From Enterococcus mundtii (GTDB taxonomy: Bacteria > Bacillota > Bacilli > Lactobacillales > Enterococcaceae), in contig NZ_CP018062.1 of NCBI RefSeq assembly GCF_002813755.1, positions 62,001-126,000 on the forward strand: a stretch of DNA of 64,000 nt. The letters run 5' to 3'. This document shows, piece after piece, positions 44,414 to 53,772 of this stretch (within the stretch, counting starts at the first letter, position 1; every line of letters begins with the position of its first letter). The position numbers and the translations under genes are program-made. Under the pieces are notes generated by a model. That model made no database searches and was not told the origin of the DNA. It worked only from the letters and a program-made list of their open reading frames with translations.

Positions 44414-45146
44414 AAAAGAGAGAAGTAAAAAAGTGGCGGTATGGAGTGCAGTGGCATTTAGTGCCGTTGCTTTTGCTTGTCTTGGTTGGTATGGGGTGAC
44501 TCACATAGAGAGTCCTTCTGAGACAGAGGTGATTACGTCAAATTCATTTGAACAAAGCTCAGATTCTTCTCAGCAAGCAACAACCGGGTCATATAATCGA
44601 ACAGGAAATGATTCGACAGAGGAGAAGGAAAAAGAGAGTCAGAAACCCGCTTCAATCGAAAATGGTGGAGCGAATGAAGATTTTGAAACAATGGCGCGTC
44701 CCACAATAGAACAAGTGAACGAAGCTCAAAAACATTTGAATGAAGTTTCGGATCAATTTGTTGGAAAGATTGAGATCCCCTCGATTGATCTCAGCTTGAA
44801 TATTTTAGAAGGAACAACGTTCCAAAAGATGTTATACGGCGCAACCACCTTACTACCTAATCAAACCATAGGAAAAGTTAATTACGCCCTTGCCTCGCAT
44901 AATATGGGGGTTGAAGGCAGCATGTTTACGTCTATTTACAAATTGAAAGAAGGCGACAGTATCTATTTAACTGATTCTTCAGGAAAGACCTTTCATTATC
45001 AAGTCACCAGCAATAAAGTGGTCGATTATCAGGATACGTCCTGTTTAAATCTTACACGAGAGCCAACAGTCACATTGGTGACTTGCCAAACGGTTCAAGA
45101 CACGCCTAATCGAGTCATTATACAAGGGGAATTACAATCAAATTGA
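44397..45146 (+). CDS. Class A sortase
   Basis: A 249-residue sortase; ATG 44397 overlaps the surface-protein end. N-terminal membrane anchor (VAVWSAVAFSAVAFACLGWY), a Ser/Thr/Glu-rich stalk, and the catalytic domain with KIEIPSIDLSLNI, catalytic His in LASHNM, Cys in LVTCQT and Arg in NRVIIQGE. It is likely to attach the upstream LPPTG protein. Transfer regions of Gram-positive plasmids sometimes carry such a dedicated pair. Confidence 0.85.
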   Translation: MRTITKKERSKKVAVWSAVAFSAVAFACLGWYGVTHIESPSETEVITSNSFEQSSDSSQQATTGSYNRTGNDSTEEKEKESQKPASIENGGANEDFETMARPTIEQVNEAQKHLNEVSDQFVGKIEIPSIDLSLNILEGTTFQKMLYGATTLLPNQTIGKVNYALASHNMGVEGSMFTSIYKLKEGDSIYLTDSSGKTFHYQVTSNKVVDYQDTSCLNLTREPTVTLVTCQTVQDTPNRVIIQGELQSN

Positions 45147-45171
45147 TACTAAATTTGTTATTTGATATACT
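45143..45171 (+). promoter_or_regulatory. Promoter of the lipoprotein gene
   Basis: TTGATA (45143-45148), exact 17-base spacer, TATACT (45166-45171), overlapping the sortase stop. Confidence 0.65.
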
Positions 45172-45206
45172 TTGTTATGTATAATGTTTGAGAAAGAAGG
45201 CTTAAA

Positions 45207-45668
45207 ATGAAAAAGAAAATAGTTTTAACGTTAATGTCATTAGTAACGTTGGCTGTTATTTTAGTTGGATGTGGAAACAATCAAGCGTCGGCAGCAAACG
45301 AGAAAGAAGATTCTACGTTACTAAAACCAGGAACAGTCTGGAAAGATGACAATAGTACATTAAAAGTGATCGACGATAGTACCTGGGAATATACGAAAGA
45401 TAGTCCAATGCCAGTTAGCAAACAAATTAGTGTGGAAAGAATTGAGGATTACACTGGCTTTGAAACGTACAAAATTATTGATTCTGCAGATGTAAAAGAG
45501 TTTACTAGTAGTACTCATGAATTTTTTGTTATCCCGATAGAAGAAAACGGGATAACTCAGATATCTTTTGGTGCTGTACCATCTAAAGAAAATGAAGGTG
45601 GAAGAACACATGATGAAGTAATAGAATTTTCTCGAAAATACGGTGATAATTACAAATTGCAAAAATAA
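45207..45668 (+). CDS. Lipoprotein of unknown function
   Basis: A 153-residue protein with a lipobox: KKKIVLTLMSLVTLAVILVG-Cys. The mature domain is small and mixed (TVWKDDNSTLKVIDDSTWEY). It is set off by its own promoter and followed by a terminator, so it can be expressed apart from the tra genes. It may act in surface or entry exclusion, or as a pheromone precursor, since such signal peptides release hydrophobic octapeptides; neither is shown. Confidence 0.7.
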   Translation: MKKKIVLTLMSLVTLAVILVGCGNNQASAANEKEDSTLLKPGTVWKDDNSTLKVIDDSTWEYTKDSPMPVSKQISVERIEDYTGFETYKIIDSADVKEFTSSTHEFFVIPIEENGITQISFGAVPSKENEGGRTHDEVIEFSRKYGDNYKLQK

Positions 45669-45689
45669 ATTTAAGTTAAATATTCTATG

Positions 45690-45723
45690 TAGAAAGACTA
45701 GTGAATGCTCATTAGTCTTTTTT
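45690..45723 (+). terminator. Terminator before the small tra gene
   Basis: AAAGACTA-GTGAATGCTCAT-TAGTCTTT then T-run. Confidence 0.7.
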
Positions 45724-45746
45724 GTTGCTTGAAAGGAGGTGAGAAG

Positions 45747-45947
45747 ATGGCCAAAAAGAAATCAACCTTAGAAGAAGCTGCGGCACGTGTACTAGAAAAA
45801 CGTGGACAATCTGAAACGGATTGGCGAAAAAACACACTTGAAAAAGTACAGTTTGCATTTTTCCGCGGACAAGATAAGGATTTAGAAGAGTATGTATTAA
45901 ATCGAGAACGACAAAAAATCATATTAAAAGAAATCAATAAAATATAA
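45747..45947 (+). CDS. Small tra-operon protein, 66 residues
   Basis: GAAAGGAGGTGA lies just upstream of ATG 45747. Highly charged helical protein (STLEEAAARVLEKRGQSETD), no membrane segment. Family not recognised. First gene of the transfer operon proper. Confidence 0.55.
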   Translation: MAKKKSTLEEAAARVLEKRGQSETDWRKNTLEKVQFAFFRGQDKDLEEYVLNRERQKIILKEINKI

Positions 45948-45970
45948 AAAGGAATTGTAGGAGGAAGAAG

Positions 45971-46258
45971 ATGATTCAATTATTTTTACAAACGCAAGTT
46001 TTAGGAGCTGTAGATATTTTCCAAAGTATCACAACTGCTGCAAATAATTTAAAAAACTCTTTGATGGTGATTGCACCGATTATCGCAGTAGTGTCAATCA
46101 TAATTGGTGGTGTCATGTTTTTTATTGGTCGTCGTCAGGTCGAACAAGGGAAGGAAAGAATTTTTAATACGATTTTGGGAATTATTATTGCAGTGGCAGC
46201 TACATCTATTGTGTTATCAGTATGTTCAATGTTTGGAATGAGTCCTTCAGGAATTTAA
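45971..46258 (+). CDS. VirB2-like (TrbC-type) small membrane protein
   Basis: 95 residues with two long hydrophobic helices (SLMVIAPIIAVVSIIIGGVM and NTILGIIIAVAATSIVLSVC) joined by a basic loop (GRRQVEQGKERI). This matches the VirB2/TrbC pilin-like proteins of Gram-positive type IV secretion loci. Probably lines the transfer channel. Terminator follows. Confidence 0.65.
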   Translation: MIQLFLQTQVLGAVDIFQSITTAANNLKNSLMVIAPIIAVVSIIIGGVMFFIGRRQVEQGKERIFNTILGIIIAVAATSIVLSVCSMFGMSPSGI

Positions 46259-46270
46259 ATAAATCTGTAA

Positions 46271-46305
46271 AAGCCAAAAGTAGCTAGTTACTTTTGGCTT
46301 TTTTT
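46271..46305 (+). terminator. Terminator inside the transfer operon
   Basis: AAGCCAAAAGTA-GCTAGT-TACTTTTGGCTT followed by T-run, then directly GAAAGGAG for the next gene. Confidence 0.8.
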
Positions 46306-46320
46306 GAAAGGAGACTAGGT

Positions 46321-48417
46321 ATGATTTTTACAATTAGTGCAGTAACCAAAGAGGGGAAAAAGTTTTTAAAACAAGCAATCAAGGAAGAAGGCCGCTCTTT
46401 AGGGTTTGGTAAAAAGAACAAATATAAAGCAGCTGAACTCGAAAAGCAATTACATACGTTAGGACGTGTGTTGGAAGAAGCAAAACAAACCGAAATTGAG
46501 TTGGTGATCACACTGCATGATGAAGAAGGCAGTATTGAAAAAGCTGGAACGTCATATGTCTTTGAACCGCTTGTTTTCCGTATTAGCGAAGGGTTTTATC
46601 CGACTTTGGTTGATTTAATCCGCGAAGATCTATTTAAGGATACTGATGAAAATATGAGTGTTGAAGAATCTTTTAGGAACGAGAAAATCATGGCGGTATT
46701 GGAAAAAACCTTGGAGTCTGAAGCACAGGTGGATTCTTCAAATATCCACACCGAAGCAACAACCTCCACAGAACCTGCTCCGTGGGAAAGACCTATTTTT
46801 CTAACTGAAGACGAAGAAACTTCTGAAGAAAAAAGTGAAATCAAAGAGATCAAAGCTAAAGACGATTCCTCATTCGATGAATTCGAAGATATAAATGTTG
46901 AACAGGAAGAAAGAGGGAGTGATTTTAAAGATCCGTTTGAGGAAACAGAAGAGATAATTTCTCAAGAAGAGGAAAGCATGGATACAATCACAACCTTGTC
47001 TCAATCCGATCCGTTAGATTGGACAGAAGAAAAAATCCAACAATTCATTGAACCATTCTTTTTAGAAGAAGCACAAAAGCAGCAAGAAGAAATCAAGCAA
47101 CAAACTTTTCTAGAGTATATTCAAGCGCAGTTTCCAGTAGAAGAGGAATGGATGAAAGAAAAACAAAAAATCTTTTTAAATGACCTCTATCTAAAGCTCG
47201 AATTAGGACAGGCCTATAAAGTATTTGTTGAAACACAACAAGAGTTGATCGCACAAAGTCGAGGTATGTTACAAGAACAGTTAGAAAGTGTGAAGTCAAT
47301 CAATTGGAATGAATTAGCACAGGAAGAATTACTGGCTACTTTTGAAGAGAAACAAGAAGAAATGAACCAGGAAGTCAATGATTATACTCTCCAACAGAAT
47401 CAATCATGGGAAGAAAAAAAGGCTGCACTAATAGAAGAAGAGCAACGTGTTATTGAAGAAGAAACCCGTAAAATCAAGGAAAAGTACGAGAAAAAGCGTG
47501 AACAGACCTATGCGTTGATTGTGGAACGAATCAATCAATTTATATCCGACAATCAGGATTCTTTCCTAAAAGAAAAGAACGCATTACTTCAGGAACGTAT
47601 GATGGCACTAAAACAATCATATTATGATTCACTTGCCAATGATAAAGCGAAAATCAGCCAAACACTTAGTGAAGAACTAAATCGTACGTATCAAGGAACA
47701 CTACAGGTTGTTTTTGAAAAGTACCAAAAAATACAAGAAGAACTAACTAAAAAAACTCCTGAGTGGAAAATGACTCACGAAAAAGAACAAAAAATGGAAG
47801 AAGCTCGTCTAAGGGCAGTGCAGAAGGAAAAGCAACAGCAAGAAGAGCTTCAAACACGACAAAAAGAAGTCGCGCTAAAAGAAGCAGAATTGGCAATGAA
47901 AGAGAAAGAACTGGAACAAGTTAAAGAAGAAAAGAGAGCAGCACGGCAAGAACGGAAAGAACAACACGAATTAGTATTAGAACAATTAAGACAAGCACAA
48001 CTTAATCAATTTATGCAGCCTAGTAAGCAACCGCCGAATCCCTCAAGTGAATCGACAAAAGAACCTGTGATCCCTAAAACAGTAAATGGTTGGATGGCGG
48101 GTTGTATTGCAAGTATTAGCTTATTGATCGGTGGGGGATCAGTCGCTACTTTTAATCACTTCCATCAAGCTGCGCAAGCAGATTCTGTTGCGACAACTGA
48201 ATCGATTCAAGAAGCCCAGGCACAAGCACAAGCGATTTATGAGAAGAAATTACAAGAACTAGTGAGTCAAAAGACACCGGAAAGTGCAGAAGTGTCAGAA
48301 ACTGGAGAGAAAGAAAACAAAACTAAGAAAGATTCAGAAGAAAAAACAAGTCAAAGCACTCAATCTAGTGAGAAAAAGACAGAAGAGAAAAAGACAGAAC
48401 AAAATGAGGTGAAATAA
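46321..48417 (+). CDS. Coiled-coil membrane protein of the transfer operon
   Basis: 698 residues from ATG 46321 (GAAAGGAG upstream). The N-terminal globular part covers about 100 residues. An acidic region (about 150-230) precedes a long Glu/Gln/Lys coiled coil (about 240-560). One membrane segment (WMAGCIASISLLIGGGSVAT, about 600-620) and a charged tail complete it. No enzymatic motif. It probably links transfer machinery to the membrane. Its TAA overlaps the next ATG by one base. Confidence 0.65.
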   Translation: MIFTISAVTKEGKKFLKQAIKEEGRSLGFGKKNKYKAAELEKQLHTLGRVLEEAKQTEIELVITLHDEEGSIEKAGTSYVFEPLVFRISEGFYPTLVDLIREDLFKDTDENMSVEESFRNEKIMAVLEKTLESEAQVDSSNIHTEATTSTEPAPWERPIFLTEDEETSEEKSEIKEIKAKDDSSFDEFEDINVEQEERGSDFKDPFEETEEIISQEEESMDTITTLSQSDPLDWTEEKIQQFIEPFFLEEAQKQQEEIKQQTFLEYIQAQFPVEEEWMKEKQKIFLNDLYLKLELGQAYKVFVETQQELIAQSRGMLQEQLESVKSINWNELAQEELLATFEEKQEEMNQEVNDYTLQQNQSWEEKKAALIEEEQRVIEEETRKIKEKYEKKREQTYALIVERINQFISDNQDSFLKEKNALLQERMMALKQSYYDSLANDKAKISQTLSEELNRTYQGTLQVVFEKYQKIQEELTKKTPEWKMTHEKEQKMEEARLRAVQKEKQQQEELQTRQKEVALKEAELAMKEKELEQVKEEKRAARQERKEQHELVLEQLRQAQLNQFMQPSKQPPNPSSESTKEPVIPKTVNGWMAGCIASISLLIGGGSVATFNHFHQAAQADSVATTESIQEAQAQAQAIYEKKLQELVSQKTPESAEVSETGEKENKTKKDSEEKTSQSTQSSEKKTEEKKTEQNEVK

Positions 48418-51023
48418 TGCGCGTCAGGGAAACAACGAAACGAAAAGACAAGTTTTTTAACCTTGAGAAAACCAAATATCTTTCTCATTACTATCGTTAT
48501 ACTCCAGCAGGTGAACGATTACCAGAGAAGCACGACAAACGAGTCAAACAAAAACTGATGTATACAGGATTGGTTTATTTGCCACTTGATTATTTTGCCA
48601 CAAGATTTACAGAAGTCTTTAGTCGTTTTCATTTAATCCCTGGTAGCTTACAAGGAATCAATTGGTTAGACCTTGAGAGTTTCCCCAAATTAATTGAATT
48701 CGATGCTTCAGGTTTTTGGAATCCGATTGTTGCACAAAATAGTTTAGGCACGCGTTTATTAGTCTCATCGGTTTGTCTAGCACCAGCCGTTATCATGGGT
48801 TTTAAAATGGATATGTGGTTTCGTCCTTTAGCAGACGGTCAAAAGGGAGATAACCGGTTAAAAACGTTGAAAGAGATTCAACAAATTTTTCCTGAGATAC
48901 CAGAAACCAAAGAGATCTTTCCTGGATATGGTGGGATTCCGATTACGCATTATAAAAATCGGTGGTATATCCAGACAGATCAGGTCAATACATGTATTGT
49001 TGGTACTTCACGTTCTGGTAAAGGCCAAGTAGAAGTATTAGCAACAATAGATAACTTATCACGTGCAAAAATTCAAAGCTCTATCATTGTAAATGATCCT
49101 AAAACGGAGTTGTATGTGGCTAGTAAAGATGAACTAGAGGCGCGGGGCTATGATGTTTATGCCTTTAATATCACAGAACCTCTTCAATCAATGAGTGACA
49201 ATCCGCTTGCGTTAATTGTTAAATATTGGCAACGAGGAGACGTTGATACTGCAACACAGTTGACCAATACTTTTACCAATACGATTTACTATGACGCAAA
49301 TGCTTCAGATAACAAATACTTTAATGAAAATGCGCAGAAGGCTGTCAATGCGCTTATTTTTGCGTTGTTAGAACAAGCGGATCAAACAGGTGATTATTCA
49401 AAATTAACTCCCAATAACCTTGTAGAATTGTTATCAGAAATTGGAGGGTTCAACTATCAAGATCCAGAGAATGAATTTAAGCAACTTAATGCCTTAGATG
49501 AATTTATGAATCAATTGCCACCAGGAAATATGGCCAAAAAGCAATATGGGGCAACAAAAATTGGGTCAGATAAGGCGAAAGGTAATATTCTTTCAACAGC
49601 TATTACTGGATTAAATCCATTTACTTTGTCAAAAATTGCAAAAATGACTTCACAATCAACTATTGAATATAAATCAGTAGGTTTTCCAAAGTATTTAGAC
49701 TTGAAACTACATGAGTCACTCTTAAATCAACGAATTATTGTTGATTTTTATCATAAAGAGAAGAAAATCCATGAAGAACATGTAAAAGTAGGATACCGAG
49801 GATTTTGTGAAATCAATTTTAATTGTCAATTAGAGCAAGGTGATAAGATTTGTTTGAAGTATACTCATGAAAACAAAAATTATGTTGCTTGGTATCAATT
49901 CTCTCAAAAGATAATGAAAGATGAAAATGGAGAAATCGTGTATCGAAAAAAACGCGGTGAAACACATTTGCCAGAGTTAGAAAAAGAAGCGGTGCTTACT
50001 TTAGAGGAAGAAAGAAGTAATTTAATGGTGGAATCGATACGGATGCACTATACCGATAAACCAATGGCAATTTTTATGCTTACGCCTGATTATGATCCCT
50101 CAAACCATATCATTGTCAGTATCTTTCTTAGTCAGCTTTATAAGGAATTATCAACACAATGTGTCAAAACTAAAGGAGACGAATGTCATCGAAGAATCCA
50201 TTTTATTTTAGATGAATTTGGAAATATGCCACCAATGGATAATATGGAAGGAATCATGACGGTGACTGCTGGCCGAAATATGTTGTGGGATCTATTTATC
50301 CAATCTTATCAACAGTTAACCGCAAAATATGGGGAGCAAAATGCTGCGATTATAAAAGCAAATTGTCAAACGCACATTTATATCATGTCAACAGATGACG
50401 ATACGATTGAAGAATTCTCTAGGAAAGTGGGAAATAAAACCGTTGAGCAAGAGAATAGTACGATCAACATGTTTGGTATGAATAAGCATATTAATCGCAA
50501 TGTTGATTCTGACCGTATTTTGACACCAGAACGGATATCAACCCTTTTAGAAGGAGAGACTATCGTTCTTGCTCCATTAAAGAGAAGGGATCTTAATGGA
50601 AACAAGATAAGACCATATCCCATTTTTAATTCTGAAAAAACCAATAGTCCGTATGCTTATCAATATATCGAAGATTTTAATCCTTCATGGGATATCAATG
50701 ATATTAATATTCATTGTACCCATGCTGATTTGGATTTAAAAGCTCTTCAAATTGACTATGACTATTTTTTACCAGATGAGTATGCACGTCGTCTGTATCA
50801 TGGGTTACATGAACAATTTGAAGAAATAGAAGAAAATATGTACCTAAAAATTGTCCAATCAATCGAAAACAAAACAGCAAAAAAAATATTGCTTCAATTG
50901 TATGAAGATCAAGAAATTGATCGTCTTCAAGAATATGTTAAAAAGCTGATCAAAAATGAAGAACTATCCGAAATGATCGGTAAACGACTGATAATCGAAG
51001 CAGAAAAGGCGGTGAGTGAATGA
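48417..51023 (+). CDS. VirD4-type type IV coupling protein (TraG/PcfC-like)
   Basis: An 868-residue coupling ATPase. Membrane segments lie near residues 40-60 and 115-135. Walker A VGTSRSGKGQVEV is at about 195 and Walker B RIHFILDEFGNMPP at about 595. The usual TraG core runs between and after. A region of about 80 residues (418-500, RIIVDFYHKEKKIHEEHVKV and following) looks beta-rich and is inserted between them. It delivers the relaxase-DNA complex to the channel. Overlaps the next gene by 4 bases. Confidence 0.85.
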   Translation: MRVRETTKRKDKFFNLEKTKYLSHYYRYTPAGERLPEKHDKRVKQKLMYTGLVYLPLDYFATRFTEVFSRFHLIPGSLQGINWLDLESFPKLIEFDASGFWNPIVAQNSLGTRLLVSSVCLAPAVIMGFKMDMWFRPLADGQKGDNRLKTLKEIQQIFPEIPETKEIFPGYGGIPITHYKNRWYIQTDQVNTCIVGTSRSGKGQVEVLATIDNLSRAKIQSSIIVNDPKTELYVASKDELEARGYDVYAFNITEPLQSMSDNPLALIVKYWQRGDVDTATQLTNTFTNTIYYDANASDNKYFNENAQKAVNALIFALLEQADQTGDYSKLTPNNLVELLSEIGGFNYQDPENEFKQLNALDEFMNQLPPGNMAKKQYGATKIGSDKAKGNILSTAITGLNPFTLSKIAKMTSQSTIEYKSVGFPKYLDLKLHESLLNQRIIVDFYHKEKKIHEEHVKVGYRGFCEINFNCQLEQGDKICLKYTHENKNYVAWYQFSQKIMKDENGEIVYRKKRGETHLPELEKEAVLTLEEERSNLMVESIRMHYTDKPMAIFMLTPDYDPSNHIIVSIFLSQLYKELSTQCVKTKGDECHRRIHFILDEFGNMPPMDNMEGIMTVTAGRNMLWDLFIQSYQQLTAKYGEQNAAIIKANCQTHIYIMSTDDDTIEEFSRKVGNKTVEQENSTINMFGMNKHINRNVDSDRILTPERISTLLEGETIVLAPLKRRDLNGNKIRPYPIFNSEKTNSPYAYQYIEDFNPSWDINDINIHCTHADLDLKALQIDYDYFLPDEYARRLYHGLHEQFEEIEENMYLKIVQSIENKTAKKILLQLYEDQEIDRLQEYVKKLIKNEELSEMIGKRLIIEAEKAVSE

Positions 51024-53314
51024 TTGGAGGAATCTTATCAGATATTGGAGATTGGTTCAGTGGACTGTTTGGTGACGGAGTAGACAGTGACGCGGTTACA
51101 AAAGTCCTACAAGATTATAGCCAGTATCTCCAATATCAAGACGTCTTCAGTTGGATCGGTAACACGATTTTATGGGGGTTGATCAAATTATTCTACAGTT
51201 TGAATAAGACCTTAGAAGATACGATTTATCAAAGTTTTTCATTGAAAGATGTGTTGAACGCAGCAGGGGTTTCTACACTTTATCAAGATCTAATAAGTAA
51301 ACTTGCGGCATTGTTAATGGTCGTAACATTGATTTACATTGGGATCAAATTTTCAGTAAGCAAGAATCCACCACAAATAAAAAATGTTTTTATTAATCTA
51401 TTGCTAGCCATGTTGATTATTGTTGGTGGAAGTTCGTTGATCGATCAAGGGTTAAATCTCAGTCAGAGCTTTTACGGGGACATTAGTTCAGCGAATCAAT
51501 CGCAAAAAAGTAACTCACCGGCCTTTCAATTGATTCAAAACAATGTTTATGACATAAGCACGGTGCTAGATACTGATCCAGATAAGGTCACAAGTTTGCC
51601 AACGGATCAACGTAATCCATTGACAGCTGAAAATTTTAAATACGCCGATATCAATGGGGTTATAACCCCTGACGAAGTTGACGATATTATAGGAAAAAGT
51701 AAAAAAAATGAACTAAACCAAACTCAAATTGATCGAATTAACGCTTTACAGTACAAATTAGAATTAGATGATACAGGGAAAAAAATACCAGTAAAAATCG
51801 ATGATACAGGACTTGCACAGTACGTCTATACTTCAGGTTATCGTCAATATTACAGTGAGTCATGGACGATCTTAGTTGGGGAAATTTCTCTAGCGGTGGC
51901 TTATTTATTCATTTTGTTTACTATTGTGATTTGTATCATTGAACTAGTATTCAAGAAATTTTATTTAGTAATTGCAGCTAGTACAGATTTAGAAACAGGG
52001 CAAAGAATGAAGACGGCAATCAATGACGTATCTCAGTCATTCTTATTGTTAGCTTTTACTATTTTAGAACTACAAATTTATGTAACAGTCCTTTCAGGAA
52101 TCGGTGATTTACACACAGCTGGAAAGCTGAATGGCTTCTTATACCTCGTTTCTTTAATTGTTCTTACAGTAGCTTTATTCAAAGGCTCACAGGCAGTGAC
52201 AAAGATTTTTGGTGTCGACACGAGTCTGAAGAATGGCGCAAATTCACTCATGAGTGCTTTTGCTTTGACTCAAACAGCGAAGAATGCCGCTGGAGGAGCG
52301 AAGAGTGTTGTAAATGCAGGTAAAAATAGTCTAAGTAAATTGAATGAGATCCGTAAAAATGGATTTAAGCATAATAAAAATGACGAAAGTACGGATAGTG
52401 ATAATGATAACGGAAATGCCTCTACTAGCTTACCTAGAAGCACTAAGAAGGTATCAGAAGTACTTGGAAAAGGAAAAGAGGGGTTATCAAAAGCCGTACA
52501 AGGTGCTGGCTACTTGCATGAACGTGGACTAAAAGGAGCAGCAAAAGACGTAAAAGAAAAAGCAAAAGAAACGGTCAATGACAAGTTAGAAGACACACGT
52601 GCAAAAGACGTCGCGAATGCGATTAAAAATCCTTCTGAAGCATTAGAAAAACAGAAGGAAAAAGTTGATCAATTGAAAAATGAAGTTGGCGATTCATTTG
52701 CACAGGGACAAGTTTCAGCAGCTGTTAAAGCCAACGAAAGTGCAAAAACATCTGTAGAAAAAGAACAAGAAGAAAATCAACCAGTGTTATCACAACATAA
52801 ATTTAAGACAAATGCAGCGATACCAGAAGGAGCGAAATCAGAAAAAATTCCAATGGCTGAATTACCAAAACGAAATGAAGATCACTCAGACACTAAAATC
52901 GAGTTACCAAATAAGGGAATTGAAGTAGGATCAATGAAATCTACAAAAATTAATCTTCCAGGTAATACTCCAGCATTAAATAGTCAATTAGATAGTTTTA
53001 GTGAAACGGATAATACTTTCACTAAAACAGCTGACTCAGTGAAACAAACACGCAGTCGCCTACCAGAAAATGGAAACATGACCACGGTTTCTTATGGATT
53101 AAAAGATGGAAATAGTGGCTCAAATCAAACATCGATTGTAACCAAAGAGCGTGCGTCAAAACCAATGGCGAAAACGCACAGTGGATATCGCCCAGCGAAT
53201 ATTAATTTCACAACGTCACATAAGTTCACTGTTAGCAAGGAAACACAAGAAAAAGAGGCAGCACTGAAAAACCAAATTTTAAATAATGCAAAAAATGAAA
53301 AAGAGAAGGTCTAA
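51020..53314 (+). CDS. VirB6/TrbL-like polytopic membrane protein
   Basis: 764 residues. The first 90 are amphipathic; several membrane helices lie at about 85-150 and 285-395 (EISLAVAYLFILFTIVICII). The remaining 360 residues are hydrophilic and repeat-poor (KGKEGLSKAVQGAGYLHERG). This fits the large CD3337/EF1877-type mobilome membrane proteins, the Gram-positive counterpart of VirB6. Inner-membrane channel component. The ATG overlaps the previous stop. Confidence 0.75.
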   Translation: MIGGILSDIGDWFSGLFGDGVDSDAVTKVLQDYSQYLQYQDVFSWIGNTILWGLIKLFYSLNKTLEDTIYQSFSLKDVLNAAGVSTLYQDLISKLAALLMVVTLIYIGIKFSVSKNPPQIKNVFINLLLAMLIIVGGSSLIDQGLNLSQSFYGDISSANQSQKSNSPAFQLIQNNVYDISTVLDTDPDKVTSLPTDQRNPLTAENFKYADINGVITPDEVDDIIGKSKKNELNQTQIDRINALQYKLELDDTGKKIPVKIDDTGLAQYVYTSGYRQYYSESWTILVGEISLAVAYLFILFTIVICIIELVFKKFYLVIAASTDLETGQRMKTAINDVSQSFLLLAFTILELQIYVTVLSGIGDLHTAGKLNGFLYLVSLIVLTVALFKGSQAVTKIFGVDTSLKNGANSLMSAFALTQTAKNAAGGAKSVVNAGKNSLSKLNEIRKNGFKHNKNDESTDSDNDNGNASTSLPRSTKKVSEVLGKGKEGLSKAVQGAGYLHERGLKGAAKDVKEKAKETVNDKLEDTRAKDVANAIKNPSEALEKQKEKVDQLKNEVGDSFAQGQVSAAVKANESAKTSVEKEQEENQPVLSQHKFKTNAAIPEGAKSEKIPMAELPKRNEDHSDTKIELPNKGIEVGSMKSTKINLPGNTPALNSQLDSFSETDNTFTKTADSVKQTRSRLPENGNMTTVSYGLKDGNSGSNQTSIVTKERASKPMAKTHSGYRPANINFTTSHKFTVSKETQEKEAALKNQILNNAKNEKEKV

Positions 53315-53335
53315 TTATTAGATCTTCTCTTTTTG
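53297..53335 (+). terminator. Terminator at the end of the VirB6-like gene
   Basis: AAAAGAGAAGGTCTAA pairs with TTAGATCTTCTCTTTT around TTA, with its T-run running into TTTTTGAAAGG. It overlaps the stop codon. Confidence 0.75.
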
Positions 53336-53350
53336 AAAGGGGCAAATGTA

Positions 53351-53671
53351 ATGAATAAGTACTTACGAATGAAAAATCCGCCACGTTTCAACGGTGAGTG
53401 GAAATTTTACGCGGTTTTTATTTTAGATGCTTTAACCCTAATAGGTTTCTTTCTATTAGCTAAAGGATTAAATAATTTATTCCACTTATCAATGGTGTTT
53501 GCAATTCTTGATTATATTTTATGGTTGCTCATTGGCGGAATAATGGTTAGACGTCCCTATAACAATCCAGGGCAACGTCAATTTTTTATGATCGTTGAAT
53601 CATTATTTTTTGTTGATAAAAACCACTATCATTCGATTGATCCAAACCGGAATTATCATGGCCGGAGTTAA
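53351..53671 (+). CDS. VirB3-like small membrane protein
   Basis: 106 residues from ATG 53351 (GAAAGGGGCAAATGTA upstream). Two membrane helices (FYAVFILDALTLIGFFLL and MVFAILDYILWLLIGG) with a basic linker, then RRPYNNPGQRQF. This is the PrgI/VirB3-like pattern. Channel assembly factor placed before the VirB4 pair, as usual. Confidence 0.65.
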   Translation: MNKYLRMKNPPRFNGEWKFYAVFILDALTLIGFFLLAKGLNNLFHLSMVFAILDYILWLLIGGIMVRRPYNNPGQRQFFMIVESLFFVDKNHYHSIDPNRNYHGRS

Positions 53672-53676
53672 AAATT

Positions 53677-53772
53677 ATGAGTATAAAAAACAACAAATTT
53701 TGTATTATTAGCCCTAATGATATTCTTATATATCATAAAAGAACCAAGAAAGGAAAAGGATTATGCGAGTAA
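53677..53772 (+). CDS. Possible 31-residue ORF
   Basis: ATG 53677 with GGAG 10 bases upstream; reads MSIKNNKFCIISPNDILIYH and overlaps the next start. Not recognised; may be spurious. Confidence 0.25.
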   Translation: MSIKNNKFCIISPNDILIYHKRTKKGKGLCE

